A stretch of 36,783 nucleotides of DNA from a virus (IMGVR_UViG_3300031669_000110:1-36783), one strand, 5' to 3'; numbered from the stretch's first letter, positions 1 through 7,052 are shown. Notes: generated from the letters alone by a model not told the origin. Made by a program: numbers and translations.

Positions 1-152
1 CGCCCTGAGAGCACAACGCTGAAATGGGTATGCTGCACCTGGATGGCCAGGCTACAGGTGCAGCACTTTGATCGAGCCCGATGGCGCTGCCTGACTATTG
101 AGGCCGCGGCTCATAGTGTTAGTTGGGCGGCGCGGGGAAGCAGAAACCGAAC

Positions 153-178
153 GGGGGATGTGTCCGCGGACATCCCCC
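153..178. repeat. Hairpin with a 9-bp perfect stem around the palindrome
   Basis: GGGGGATGT (153-161) is the exact reverse complement of ACATCCCCC (170-178), with an 8-base loop GTCCGCGG. An alternative pairing is the 12-bp palindrome at 161-172. No T-run follows, so a canonical intrinsic terminator is unlikely. It sits upstream of the whole rightward operon and could be an operator, centromere-like site or attenuator. Confidence 0.55.
161..172. repeat. TGTCCGCGGACA palindrome, copy 1 of 5
   Basis: Perfect 12-bp palindrome, the only copy in non-coding DNA. The same 12-mer recurs at 2314, 7701, 16239 and 26648. A specific 12-mer would be expected far less than once in 37 kb, so the recurrence is unlikely to be chance. 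Confidence 0.75.
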
Positions 179-309
179 AGCAAAGGCAGTGCCAAGGCGG
201 ACGTGGCTGGGGCGGGTGGGCTGATCAACCACGTCGCCGTGGCGCGAGGGGGGAGGGTGCTGGTAGAGGGTAGGGGCGGGCCTCGTTGGGGGAGGGGGGA
301 GGAGCGCCG

Positions 310-570
310 ATGGTAAGAAAAAGTGCGCGCGGACATAATAGTTATAGTCGGAAGTTGCTCACCGTGCCGCTGGTGGTGACGGTGGTGATCGTGGTGCTGT
401 TGTGCGCGGCCGGCTGGCAGGGAGCAGGGCAGAGGCAGGAGCGGCCCACTTGCACGCCGGTGGGGATGGACTGGCACGTGTACTTGCCACTGGTGCAGAA
501 ACCGGAGTGCGACCGGGGGACACCGACGATTCCACGAGCGACGCCGACGGGGCAGTGGGGCATCCACTAG
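310..570 (+). CDS. Small membrane protein with Chloroflexota-type YLPLV motif
   Basis: An 86-residue protein. A basic N-terminus (MVRKSARGHNSYSRK) precedes one membrane segment at about residues 17-34, rich in V/L. A short polar region follows with the motif HVYLPLVQK at about residues 57-65. The ATG at 310 is chosen over an upstream in-frame ATG at 286 because the purine run GGAGGGGGGAGGAG lies just before it. YLPLV-type motifs are, from my knowledge, recurrent in exported Chloroflexota proteins; their role is not established. The likely topology is N-in with the motif outside the cell. It is the first gene of a long rightward gene set and is followed by another membrane ORF at 584. Function unknown; an envelope role such as superinfection exclusion is only a guess. 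Confidence 0.6.
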   Translation: MVRKSARGHNSYSRKLLTVPLVVTVVIVVLLCAAGWQGAGQRQERPTCTPVGMDWHVYLPLVQKPECDRGTPTIPRATPTGQWGIH

Positions 571-583
571 AAGGGGCAGCGGG

Positions 584-736
584 ATGGGACAGCGATGGCA
601 TAAGGGTTGGCATCCGCCGGCAGACAAGCCGGCCGGTAGCCTTCAGGAAGGGTGCGCCGGGCTGGTGATGTACCTGGCGCTGATCGGGCTGATCATTCTG
701 TGTGTGTTGATGCTGGCCAGCATGGCCGTGAGGTGA
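584..736 (+). CDS. 50-aa single-pass membrane protein
   Basis: The ORF begins MGQRWHKGWHPPADKPAG and then has one hydrophobic helix (about residues 27-48, LVMYLALIGLIILCVLMLAS) ending in MAVR. It lies 13 bases after the YLPLV gene and 3 bases before the next ORF, consistent with an operon. The upstream AAGGGGCAGCGGG is only a fair ribosome binding site. No family recognised. The coding call rests on the clean membrane helix and the tight spacing. Confidence 0.5.
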   Translation: MGQRWHKGWHPPADKPAGSLQEGCAGLVMYLALIGLIILCVLMLASMAVR

Positions 737-739
737 GAG

Positions 740-880
740 ATGGGACCAGGAGATGACGTCGAGAGCACGACCACAGACGTGGACGTGGAAGACGTGGACG
801 TCGACGTGGAGCCGAACTATGAGGGAGCGGAAGGGGATGGGGGGCTGTACGCTGGCGGGCTGCCGATGGGGGACGACTAG
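740..880 (+). CDS. 46-aa strongly acidic microprotein
   Basis: The product has an alternating Asp/Val core (DVDVEDVDVDVE, about residues 14-27) and ends GDD. It contains only acidic and neutral residues after the start and no Lys or Arg. The start ATG is preceded by GAGGTGAGAG, a good Shine-Dalgarno, and the gene begins 3 bases after the previous stop. The composition is like that of DNA-mimic or anti-restriction microproteins, but no family can be assigned and this reading is speculative. Confidence 0.45.
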   Translation: MGPGDDVESTTTDVDVEDVDVDVEPNYEGAEGDGGLYAGGLPMGDD

Positions 881-949
881 CGCCTTCGTGTAGTGAAGAG
901 GATGCATCCCCAGACAGGATAGCCCAGAAGGAAAATCAAAGGGAAAGCG

Positions 950-1324
950 ATGCCACACTCAGTCACGCAACTGCACTTCGTGCGGGAGATCGCGGGCCGC
1001 GAGGTGTGGGTAGCGGTCGGGGACGACGTGGAGCAGGTCATCCTGCTGGAGAACGCGGGATGGTCGGGGCTGCTGGCGCTGGCGTTGGCCAGGCCGGAGG
1101 AGCGCTGGCCGGAGCAGGTCCGGATCACGCGGGATGGGGAGACGCGCACGTTTACGGCGGTGCCCCATACGGACGAGGTAGACGATCTGCTGTGGCAGTT
1201 GATCGATGCGCTGATTGACGTACGGTACCAGCATCCGACGATGACGCAGTTGACCCTTCAACTCACCGAGGAGGAAGCGGCGGAGTGGAAGGAACGGATG
1301 GGCGGTGAGGTGCCTATTGGCTAA
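950..1324 (+). CDS. Hypothetical 124-aa protein upstream of the HTH gene
   Basis: Not recognised. The N-terminal half looks beta-rich (LHFVREIAGREVWVAVGDD, then ITRDGETRTFTAVPHT), followed by an amphipathic helix (VDDLLWQLIDALIDV) and an acidic C-terminus (LTEEEAAEWKERMG). The start ATG at 950 follows GGGAAAG. Its 3' end overlaps the start of the next gene by 20 bases in another frame, suggesting translational coupling. A 69-base gap with no clear signal precedes it. The position before a replication-type gene suggests an early function. Confidence 0.6.
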   Translation: MPHSVTQLHFVREIAGREVWVAVGDDVEQVILLENAGWSGLLALALARPEERWPEQVRITRDGETRTFTAVPHTDEVDDLLWQLIDALIDVRYQHPTMTQLTLQLTEEEAAEWKERMGGEVPIG

Positions 1325-2027
1325 GGCCAGGATTCCGCCGGAGTACGTGAATGTGCCAACGGCGTTGGCGTACAGGAAGGATCTCTCGGCGCCGGTCCGG
1401 GAGACAGGTATCCAGATCATTGGCTTGGGCTGGAATCACAACTACGAGTATACGGATCCAGTGACACTCACGGAGTTATGTGGCATTTGCGGGGTGAGCC
1501 GCGCACGGTTATATGGACACCTCCAGCAGCTCGTTGTTAAGGGTGTGCTGCGTTACACCTACACGGCGGTTGGATTCGTGTTCGACCTGCGTCGGTCTCG
1601 TGGCGCAATGCAACCCTCTGTGTCTGATCCTACAGGATCGTGCACGGATTCCGGTCTCAAAAATGAGACTGGCGGGACATTACAAGATGTTGTTGTTGCT
1701 TCTGATCATGAAGAGATAGCAACAACAACAATATTGGAGGGGGGAGTGGGGGGAACCACGGCGCCCGAAAACCCGGCCGTGGGAGAGGCACGTCTGGAGG
1801 TCCTGGAACGGATGGGTGTGCTCGAGCCGACGCGCTCGGAGATGGCCGGGCTGGCCTGGGCGACGGTGGAATATCTGGAGGCCTGGGAGGCGTGGTTGGA
1901 TATGCAGGCAGGGAAGGTGGGGATCGGCCTAGTGATCGAGCAGATGCGCCGGGGCAGGTGGCCGCCCATTTGTGCGCCGGACAGGGCAGGGGGCAGGGGG
2001 AGGTATCGGGAATGGGCGGTCCAGTGA
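1305..2027 (+). CDS. Winged helix-turn-helix protein, candidate replication initiator
   Basis: A 240-aa protein. Residues ~20-95 form a winged-HTH-like unit: AYRKDLSAPVRETGIQIIGL, then TLTELCGICGVSRARLYGHL (recognition helix) and a beta wing (VVKGVLRYTYTAVGFVFDL). Residues ~100-145 are a low-complexity linker encoded by unusually AT-rich DNA with three inverted repeats (1626-1730). The C-terminus is helical (MAGLAWATVEYLEAWEAWLD). The start is GTG at 1305, with AAGGAACGG 8-10 bases upstream; TTG at 1317 is an alternative. HTH protein with an origin inside its own gene is the layout known from lambda O-type initiators, so a replication role is inferred. A transcription factor is the alternative. 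Confidence 0.65.
   Translation: MRCLLAKARIPPEYVNVPTALAYRKDLSAPVRETGIQIIGLGWNHNYEYTDPVTLTELCGICGVSRARLYGHLQQLVVKGVLRYTYTAVGFVFDLRRSRGAMQPSVSDPTGSCTDSGLKNETGGTLQDVVVASDHEEIATTTILEGGVGGTTAPENPAVGEARLEVLERMGVLEPTRSEMAGLAWATVEYLEAWEAWLDMQAGKVGIGLVIEQMRRGRWPPICAPDRAGGRGRYREWAVQ
1626..1730. repeat. Cluster of three inverted repeats inside the HTH gene (candidate origin)
   Basis: GATCCT-AC-AGGATC at 1626-1639; GTCTCA-AAAA-TGAGAC at 1654-1669; and TGTTGTTGTTGC (1688-1699) with its exact complement GCAACAACAACA (1719-1730), separated by 19 AT-rich bases. All three are perfect and lie within 105 bases in the part of the gene encoding the protein's linker, with an AT-rich patch around them. This is an unusual density for an otherwise very GC-rich genome. 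Confidence 0.6.
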
Positions 2028-2206
2028 CGGCGGTGGTTTCGTTGACGCCGCTGCAGGTGTACCTGTTCGGGATGCTGTTGGGGCTGGCCATTGGGCTGGC
2101 GCTGGGAGCCCTGGGGCAGGTGGTGCAGGGGGTGAGGGATGGCCGAGCGACTGACGCGGTGGGCGGTGCGGTTCACGATCGCGGCGATGCTGATCGTGAA
2201 CGTTGA
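2012..2206 (+). CDS. 64-aa single-pass membrane protein
   Basis: The start ATG at 2012 is chosen because GGGGGAGG lies 8 bases upstream; it overlaps the end of the HTH gene by 16 bases. The protein has one long hydrophobic helix (about residues 13-36, LQVYLFGMLLGLAIGLALGA) and a hydrophilic tail. Its 3' part overlaps the start of the next ORF (2139) in another frame. No family recognised. Confidence 0.5.
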   Translation: MGGPVTAVVSLTPLQVYLFGMLLGLAIGLALGALGQVVQGVRDGRATDAVGGAVHDRGDADRER

Positions 2207-2339
2207 CCTGGCGGCGGTGTGTACCATCGTCGTGGCAGGCCTGGTGTTGGGGGCGGGAGTGGCCCTGTGGCGTGAGCAGGACCCGGAGTGGAACGAGGCG
2301 CGGACCTGGTTGTTGTCCGCGGACAGGGGGTTGACGTGA
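2139..2339 (+). CDS. 66-aa membrane protein preceding ParB
   Basis: Starts MAERLTRWAVRFTIAAML after GGGGGTGAGG. One or two hydrophobic stretches (about residues 10-45) are followed by a polar tail. The stop TGA overlaps the ParB GTG start (GTGA), a sign of coupled translation. The coding sequence contains the second TGTCCGCGGACA palindrome at 2314-2325, read as Ser-Ala-Asp. No family recognised. Confidence 0.5.
   Translation: MAERLTRWAVRFTIAAMLIVNVDLAAVCTIVVAGLVLGAGVALWREQDPEWNEARTWLLSADRGLT
2314..2325. repeat. TGTCCGCGGACA palindrome, copy 2 of 5, just before parB
   Basis: Perfect palindrome ending 10 bases before the ParB GTG start, inside the 3' end of the small membrane gene. This placement would allow the ParB-family protein to bind near its own start. 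Confidence 0.75.
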
Positions 2340-3799
2340 GCGGTACGAGTGTGATCGTGGAGGTGCCGGTGTGCAAGGTGGTGGCCAACCCGTGGCAGGT
2401 GCGGCAGTTGGATGCTGACCTGGTGGGGGAGTTGACCACGGCGATGCGGGAGAACGGGTTCCGGGGTGTGCTGGTCGGGCGGGCGATATGGGTTAACGGG
2501 CCGGTGGTGATCAGCGAGGCGGAACACCTGGAGGACATCCGGACGGACCTGGACTGCGGGAATGCGCTGATCCAGTTGGCGTGGGGCCATCACCGGCTGG
2601 AGGCAGCCACCGCGGCGGGGATCGAGGAGGTGCCGGTCGAGCTGGTGGGTGGGCTCAGCGACGAGCAGATGGCCTCGTGGGCGCTGATGGAGAACGTGCG
2701 GCGCAAGGACATCTCCCCCATCGAGGAGGCGCAGGCGATCCAGCGGCTGACCAAGGAGTTCAAGTGGGCGCAGGCCCGGGTGGCCGAGATGCTGGGGTAC
2801 AAGGACGCGGCGACGGTGTCCAACAAGTTGCGGTTGCTGCGGCTGCCGGAGGAGATTCAGGCGAAGGTGAGCGGCGGGCACCTGTCGGAGCGGGCGGCGC
2901 GCTCGCTGGTGACGGTGGCGGAGTTGAATCCGAAACGGGCGAAGGAGCTGGCCGAGCAGGACCGGGTAGTGACTGACTACGACGTGAAGCAGGCCAAGCG
3001 ACATGCGAGTAAGCCACTGACCGAGGGGTGGGACAAGGCGCCGTGGCCAATGGAGTGGGTGCCGGCAGCGCTGGACGTGGAGGGGGACGGGTCGGCGATC
3101 AGTTGCCAGGGGTGCGAGCATCACCTGCAGATCGAGGCCGGAGGGGATGAGGTGCGGTGCTCGAAGCCGGCGTGTTGGAACAAGCGGCGGCGGGTGTGGG
3201 AAGCGCAGGTCATGGCGGCGGAGAGTGTGAAGCAGGGGATCCCGGCGGTGGTGCAGGGGGTGGACGACGTCAAGAAGTTCGGCTGGGAAGACCGCATCGT
3301 GCTGGGTGACAGGTGCACGAAGCAAGAGGGGCAGGGCCGGCCGTGTGCGTGGCTGCGGCTGTGCTACCGGGATGGGGAGGTCGAGGCCTGCTGTGGATGC
3401 AAGGCGGAGTACGAGAGGTGCATGGCGGAGGCAGAGCAGCAGAAGAAGGTGAGAAAGGCAACACGGGAGAAGGACGTGGAGGAGGTGCGGGGCTTGTTGC
3501 TCGGCGCGGCCACGATGTTGGCGATGTCACTTCTCCCGATGCATCTGGAAATCGCCCGGGCGCTCAATCGTTTCCTGGGAAGCGCTATGTTCTGGGGTGA
3601 GCCGGAGGAGCTGGACGTGCACACGAAGCTGGCGTGGAAGGTGCTGACGCAGGAGGTGGAGGGGCTGCCCAGGTGGACGGAATCGTTCTCGGTGGCCGAC
3701 GTGAAGGACGGGATCGAGGTAGCGATGGGCAAGTTCGGGCTGGACTGGTCGGGTTTGACAGGTGGGGAGATTCCTGGTACCATGGGAGAAACCGAATAG
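2336..3799 (+). CDS. ParB/Spo0J-family DNA-binding protein with cysteine-rich C-terminus
   Basis: A 487-aa protein. The ParB N-domain holds GHHRLEAA (~84-91, equivalent to the GERRxxA box, which in ParB proteins acts in CTP binding) and ENVRRKDISPIEEA (~119-132). The HTH follows (RVAEMLGYKDAATVSNKLRL, ~148-167). Residues ~255-365 carry four Cys groups (CQGC; CSKPAC; a C-x9-C-x5-C group; CCGC ... C), likely zinc-binding and unusual for chromosomal ParB. The start is taken as GTG 2336, which overlaps the upstream stop; GTG 2288 would add 16 residues that overlap a real gene. No ParA ATPase is visible nearby. Stand-alone phage ParBs can act as regulators, partition factors or nucleases. The palindrome 10 bases before the start suggests self-binding. 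Function beyond DNA binding is inferred. Confidence 0.85.
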   Translation: MSGTSVIVEVPVCKVVANPWQVRQLDADLVGELTTAMRENGFRGVLVGRAIWVNGPVVISEAEHLEDIRTDLDCGNALIQLAWGHHRLEAATAAGIEEVPVELVGGLSDEQMASWALMENVRRKDISPIEEAQAIQRLTKEFKWAQARVAEMLGYKDAATVSNKLRLLRLPEEIQAKVSGGHLSERAARSLVTVAELNPKRAKELAEQDRVVTDYDVKQAKRHASKPLTEGWDKAPWPMEWVPAALDVEGDGSAISCQGCEHHLQIEAGGDEVRCSKPACWNKRRRVWEAQVMAAESVKQGIPAVVQGVDDVKKFGWEDRIVLGDRCTKQEGQGRPCAWLRLCYRDGEVEACCGCKAEYERCMAEAEQQKKVRKATREKDVEEVRGLLLGAATMLAMSLLPMHLEIARALNRFLGSAMFWGEPEELDVHTKLAWKVLTQEVEGLPRWTESFSVADVKDGIEVAMGKFGLDWSGLTGGEIPGTMGETE

Positions 3800-3813
3800 G
3801 GGGCCAGTGTGAG

Positions 3814-3848
3814 CGGCGGCAGGGGAAGTTTCCCGGGCCGCCGTTTTG
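3814..3848 (+). terminator. Probable intrinsic terminator after parB
   Basis: CGGCGGC (3814-3820) pairs with GCCGCCG (3837-3843), with further pairing GGGA/TCCC inside and TTTT directly after the stem. It lies in the 64-base gap between parB and the C39-like peptidase gene, so it may separate the early genes from the late genes. Confidence 0.6.
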
Positions 3849-3863
3849 CGTTGGAGGTAGGCT

Positions 3864-4517
3864 GTGAGCGATATGATAGACGATGAGATCAGGTGGGCGG
3901 TGGAGCAGGTGCGGCAGGTGGCCGACCGGCTGGAGAAGTTGGCCGGCATCGGGCCGTTCCCGCTGTACTCGCAACGTGACCCGGAGTGGGCAGGGGATCG
4001 GCTCGGGCCGGACGCCGGCGGCGGGACGGTGGGCGGGTTGGGGTGTGCGGTGACGGACGCGGCGATGCTGATGACGGCACACGGGATGGCGATCACGCCG
4101 GGAGAGTTGAATAGGTTGTTGAGCCAGCGCGGCGGTTTCTCTGCAGCGAAGCAGGGAGCGCCGCGCAATCAGTTACGGTGGGAGTTCATCCCGGAGGTGT
4201 GCCCGGCGCTGAAGTACTACGGCCGGCGGGACTGGTCGTACATCTCGGCGGACGTGCCAGAGATCCGGCGGGTGATGGTGGAGCGGGGGCCGGTGATCGC
4301 CCAGGTGGATTTCGATCCGAAGGACCGCGACGTGGACGAGCACTATGTCATCCTCCTGGAGTGGCTGGGGCCGGATGACCTGGCGATCGCGGATCCGTGG
4401 ACGGGGCAGCGGGTGGGGCTGGTGGAGCGGTACTGGAACCCGACGTGGAACGCGACGCGGGGGAAGGTGGCCAGGATTGTGACGGGGCTGCGGTTCCTGC
4501 AGGCGAGGGTGGAATGA
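3864..4517 (+). CDS. C39-like cysteine peptidase, candidate lysis or virion peptidase
   Basis: A 217-aa protein with the Peptidase_C39-like fold signature. It has FPLYSQRDPEWAGDRLG near residues 32-50, GCAVTDAAM with candidate catalytic Cys61, DEHYVILL with His160, and IADPWTG with Asp177. Residues 1-30 are an amphipathic helix. No signal peptide is seen. The GTG start at 3864 has GGAGG seven bases upstream. The gene follows a terminator-like hairpin and precedes a tiny membrane peptide in an ATGA overlap. Family members cleave peptides or cell-wall cross-links; in phages they occur as endolysins or virion hydrolases. A lysis role is inferred from the family and the membrane-peptide neighbour. 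Confidence 0.75.
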   Translation: MSDMIDDEIRWAVEQVRQVADRLEKLAGIGPFPLYSQRDPEWAGDRLGPDAGGGTVGGLGCAVTDAAMLMTAHGMAITPGELNRLLSQRGGFSAAKQGAPRNQLRWEFIPEVCPALKYYGRRDWSYISADVPEIRRVMVERGPVIAQVDFDPKDRDVDEHYVILLEWLGPDDLAIADPWTGQRVGLVERYWNPTWNATRGKVARIVTGLRFLQARVE

Positions 4518-4606
4518 GTGATGCGGTGGGCTGGATGATTCTAGCCGTGTGGATTGCGCTGATCGTCGTGACGATTGTCATCAAGTGGGAGGAGTTGAGT
4601 GGCTAA
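4514..4606 (+). CDS. 30-aa membrane peptide next to the peptidase
   Basis: The ATG overlaps the peptidase stop (ATGA). The product is almost entirely one hydrophobic helix (WMILAVWIALIVVTIVIKW) followed by EELSG. It overlaps the next gene by 8 bases. The length and layout fit a mini-holin or a spanin-like membrane helper, but nothing in the sequence proves this. The ordered overlaps on both sides support real translation. Confidence 0.5.
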   Translation: MSDAVGWMILAVWIALIVVTIVIKWEELSG

Positions 4607-4808
4607 GAAGAAGCGCAGGAAGAAGAACTGGATTGCGGGGGCGATCAAGAAGCCGGGGGCGCTGAGACGTGCGCTGAAGGTGAAGGCGGGGGCGACGATT
4701 TCGGCGGCCAAACTGAGGGCGGCGGCGAAGAAGGGCGGGAGGTTGGGACGGCAGGCGCGGCTCGCAGTAACGCTGGGGAAGATGAGGAAGACGCGGCGGA
4801 AGAGGTAG
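4599..4808 (+). CDS. Small Lys/Arg-rich protein of the packaging region
   Basis: A 69-aa, highly basic protein: KKKRRKK at the N-terminus, then NWIAGAIKKPGALRRAL, an Ala/Lys-rich middle (KLRAAAKKGGRLGRQARLA) and KTRRKR at the end. The GTG start at 4599 follows GGGAGGAG. Similar short proteins with an N-W-I-x-G-A-x-K-K-x-G-x-L-x-x-A-L pattern occur in many tailed phages; their role is unknown to me. Binding to nucleic acid is plausible from charge alone. It ends directly before the small terminase. Confidence 0.65.
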   Translation: MAKKKRRKKNWIAGAIKKPGALRRALKVKAGATISAAKLRAAAKKGGRLGRQARLAVTLGKMRKTRRKR

Positions 4809-5504
4809 ATGGAGCAGGCGTTCATCAGCGACGATCTGCTGACGAAGATGGGCCGGCTGACGGCCAGGCAACGCGAGGCGATCCCCCGGCTGGTGCGGGC
4901 GCTGGCGGATGGGCGGACGATGCGCGACCTCCTGCGGGGGCCGCACCGGATCTGTTGCTGGTCCACGTACTACAAGCCGGGCCGGGGCTGGTATCACAAC
5001 GAGGCGTTCCGGGAGGCGCTGGAGCAGGCGCGGCGGGAGTACGATGCGGCCAGGTTGAAGACGGCGGTCGAGGAAGCGGCAGCCACGTTGAGGCGGACGA
5101 CGCCACTGGCAGCGAGGGTGCTGGAGCAGGAGATCGTCAGGGGATTGCGTGCACACGATACGGACGTGCCGGACGATGAGTTTACGTTCGAGGAGCGATC
5201 GCTGCGGTTGCTGGCCAGGGGGGCGGAAGGGGCGGTGCAGTTCCGGGCGCTGCAGGCGCTGAGCAAGATACGGTCCGGAGAGCGCGGGCGTGGGTTGAGG
5301 GCAGCCGAGGCGGTACTGGATCGGGCGGACATCGAGACGGCCGTAAAGAGCGCGGGGGGGGCGGAGGCGGAGTGGAAGGCGATGCTGGAGGAGCTGCGGG
5401 GATTGGGAGACGATGAGCAGGTGGCCGGCGTGGAGCCAGAAGGCAGCGATCTTTCGGAGGTTGGGGTATCACCCGTACCCGCTGCAGGTGAAGGCGCATC
5501 GTAG
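4809..5504 (+). CDS. Putative terminase small subunit
   Basis: A 231-aa protein immediately after the basic protein and overlapping the large terminase by 92 bases. It has an N-terminal helical region with an HTH-like block (LTARQREAIPRLVRALADG, then CWSTYYKPGRGWYHNEAF at about residues 50-67) and a long helical middle. The C-terminus is acidic and flexible and lies in the overlap. Small terminases recognise the packaging site on phage DNA and recruit the large subunit. The call relies mostly on position and the HTH-like start, since small terminases diverge fast. Confidence 0.6.
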   Translation: MEQAFISDDLLTKMGRLTARQREAIPRLVRALADGRTMRDLLRGPHRICCWSTYYKPGRGWYHNEAFREALEQARREYDAARLKTAVEEAAATLRRTTPLAARVLEQEIVRGLRAHDTDVPDDEFTFEERSLRLLARGAEGAVQFRALQALSKIRSGERGRGLRAAEAVLDRADIETAVKSAGGAEAEWKAMLEELRGLGDDEQVAGVEPEGSDLSEVGVSPVPAAGEGAS

Positions 5505-6762
5505 CCAGGCGCGGGTGGTGCTGGTAGCGGGGGCGGAGCGATCGGGTAAGAGTCTGTGGGTTGCACGTGAGGTGGTGGCGCGGTTGCCCTGGTGCCGGCG
5601 GGTGGCCATCGCCGCGCAGGAGTACGACGAGTGCTGGCCGGAGATGCGGTACATTATCAACGGGCTGCGCGCGCTGGGCGGCCTGGAGAGAAGCAGCACG
5701 CCGCAACAGGGGAAGTGGCGGGCCACGATGCGGGGGGGGGTGGAGGTTGAGACGATCTCCCTGCACGAAGGTCCGGAGGAGTTGACCGGGCGCGGGCAGC
5801 CATTCGACGTGGTGGTCCTGGCAGAGGCAGGGCGCATCCGGTACGATGCGTTCCTGGCAGCCACCGGCCGGGTGGCGGAAGTGCGTGGGGTGGTGGTCCC
5901 GGTGGGGACGCTGTGGGATACGTTCGGCTGGTACGCTGATCTTTACAAAGCATTTGCAGGGCCGAACGTGTTCGAGGGGGAGCAGTTCTCGTTCCCGGCC
6001 TGGGACAACCTGGAGATCTATCCAGGGGGGCGCGACGATCCGGAGATTCTGCGGCTGAAGCGAATCTATCCGGACGATGAGTTTGCCCGGTTGGTGGCCG
6101 CGGAGTTGAGGCCCAGCCCGGCGCGGATCTATCCGGAGTTCGAGTACGCGATCCACGTGGCCCAGGTGGCGTTCGACCCTGAGGCGGGGGTGGAGTTGGC
6201 GGTAGACGCCGGATACTTCCCTTCGCACTATGCGGTGTTGGCTTTGCAGATGGCCACCGACGCGGACGGGCGGGCGGTGTTGCGGCAGGTGGATGAGGTG
6301 TACGAGCAGCACAAGACGCATCACGACGTGGTGGAGATGTGCAAGGCCAGGCCGTGGTGGGAGAAGGTGGTCAAGGTGTGGGGTGGCCACGAGACCCGGC
6401 AGCATCAGGCGGCGGCCAGCACACAGGAGACGTGGCAGGAGTTGACCCGGCTGCCGTTCGAGATCGTGGACGCAGGGCGGATCGTCGACGGGATCGTGCG
6501 GGTGAAGACCTTCCTGCGTGACCCGGCCAGCAATGCAGCCAGGTACGTGGTGGACGTGGGATGCCTGGGGACGCAACGAGAGTTCGAGGCCTACAAGCGG
6601 AAGACGGATAGCAAGGGGAACGTGACGAGCGACGAGCCCGAGGACGCGAACAACGACGCGCTCGATGCGTTGAGGAACCTCGTAGTGGGGAAGTATGGGG
6701 TGGTCGAGCACGTGAAGCGAGAACCGACGCCGGGGAAGATGAGACGGCCGGCCAGAGGATAG
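5413..6762 (+). CDS. terL: Terminase large subunit (packaging ATPase and nuclease)
   Basis: A 449-aa protein. A Q-motif-like YPLQ near residue 22 precedes Walker A GAERSGKS (~40-47), Walker B-like FDVVVLAEAG (~132-141, with the catalytic acidic residue in LAEAG), and a coupling-type segment (VVVPVGTLWDTFG). The RNase-H-like nuclease half has LAVDAGYF (~261-268) and the C-terminal DANNDALDAL acidic motif (~411-420). Length matches the family. It pumps DNA into the prohead through the portal and cuts concatemers. The 92-base overlap with the small terminase is long, but the Q motif lies near residue 22 and needs a start close to 5413. Confidence 0.93.
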   Translation: MSRWPAWSQKAAIFRRLGYHPYPLQVKAHRSQARVVLVAGAERSGKSLWVAREVVARLPWCRRVAIAAQEYDECWPEMRYIINGLRALGGLERSSTPQQGKWRATMRGGVEVETISLHEGPEELTGRGQPFDVVVLAEAGRIRYDAFLAATGRVAEVRGVVVPVGTLWDTFGWYADLYKAFAGPNVFEGEQFSFPAWDNLEIYPGGRDDPEILRLKRIYPDDEFARLVAAELRPSPARIYPEFEYAIHVAQVAFDPEAGVELAVDAGYFPSHYAVLALQMATDADGRAVLRQVDEVYEQHKTHHDVVEMCKARPWWEKVVKVWGGHETRQHQAAASTQETWQELTRLPFEIVDAGRIVDGIVRVKTFLRDPASNAARYVVDVGCLGTQREFEAYKRKTDSKGNVTSDEPEDANNDALDALRNLVVGKYGVVEHVKREPTPGKMRRPARG

Positions 6763-6767
6763 TGCGG

Positions 6768-7052
6768 ATGGGGTGTACTTGTCCCGGTTGTGGTGAGCCT
6801 ATGCGCTACGGGCAGTATGGTGTGAGGCGCGACGGCACTCCTGCCACGGGGTGGCGATGTTCCCGCTGTTGGCGCACGGTGTGGGAGGGGGAGAAGCCCT
6901 GGGTGGACACACTGTCAAGGGAAGACTGGATGAAGTATGTGGCAGAGTTTGGGTCGGGACCATCTGAGTGGTTCGCGGAGCCGCCAGATTGGGTGCATAT
7001 CCTGAAGAGGCACCAGTGGCCACCCATCGTGCAGTTGAGGTTAGCATTATGA
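6768..7052 (+). CDS. Zinc-ribbon protein between terminase and portal
   Basis: A 94-aa protein with CTCPGCG near the N-terminus and CSRC about 25 residues later, a four-cysteine zinc ribbon. The remainder is Trp-rich (WRTVWEGEKPWVD, WFAEPPDWVHILKRHQWPP). The ATG at 6768 is preferred over GTG 6762 because AGAGGA lies 8 bases upstream. It ends in an ATGA overlap with the portal gene. Base composition is less G-biased than its neighbours, suggesting later acquisition. No specific family recognised. Confidence 0.6.
   Translation: MGCTCPGCGEPMRYGQYGVRRDGTPATGWRCSRCWRTVWEGEKPWVDTLSREDWMKYVAEFGSGPSEWFAEPPDWVHILKRHQWPPIVQLRLAL

Larger units (their letters stand above)
1..309. other. Non-coding leader at the left end
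   Basis: No gene is supported here. The open frames have odd compositions and no ribosome binding site. The segment holds a hairpin (153-178) and the first copy of the TGTCCGCGGACA palindrome (161-172). It ends in a very G-rich tract that supplies the Shine-Dalgarno for the gene at 310. I see no convincing sigma70 promoter. The first 150 bases lack the strong purine bias of the rest of the plus strand. Confidence 0.5.

Noticed and set aside
1706-3325. 539-aa minus-strand ORF opposite ParB
   Set aside because: It is an Arg/His/Pro/Leu-rich shadow frame produced by high GC content; the plus-strand ParB has clear motifs.
5182-6711. 509-aa minus-strand ORF
   Set aside because: Opposite the large terminase with intact motifs; the composition is that of an antisense shadow.
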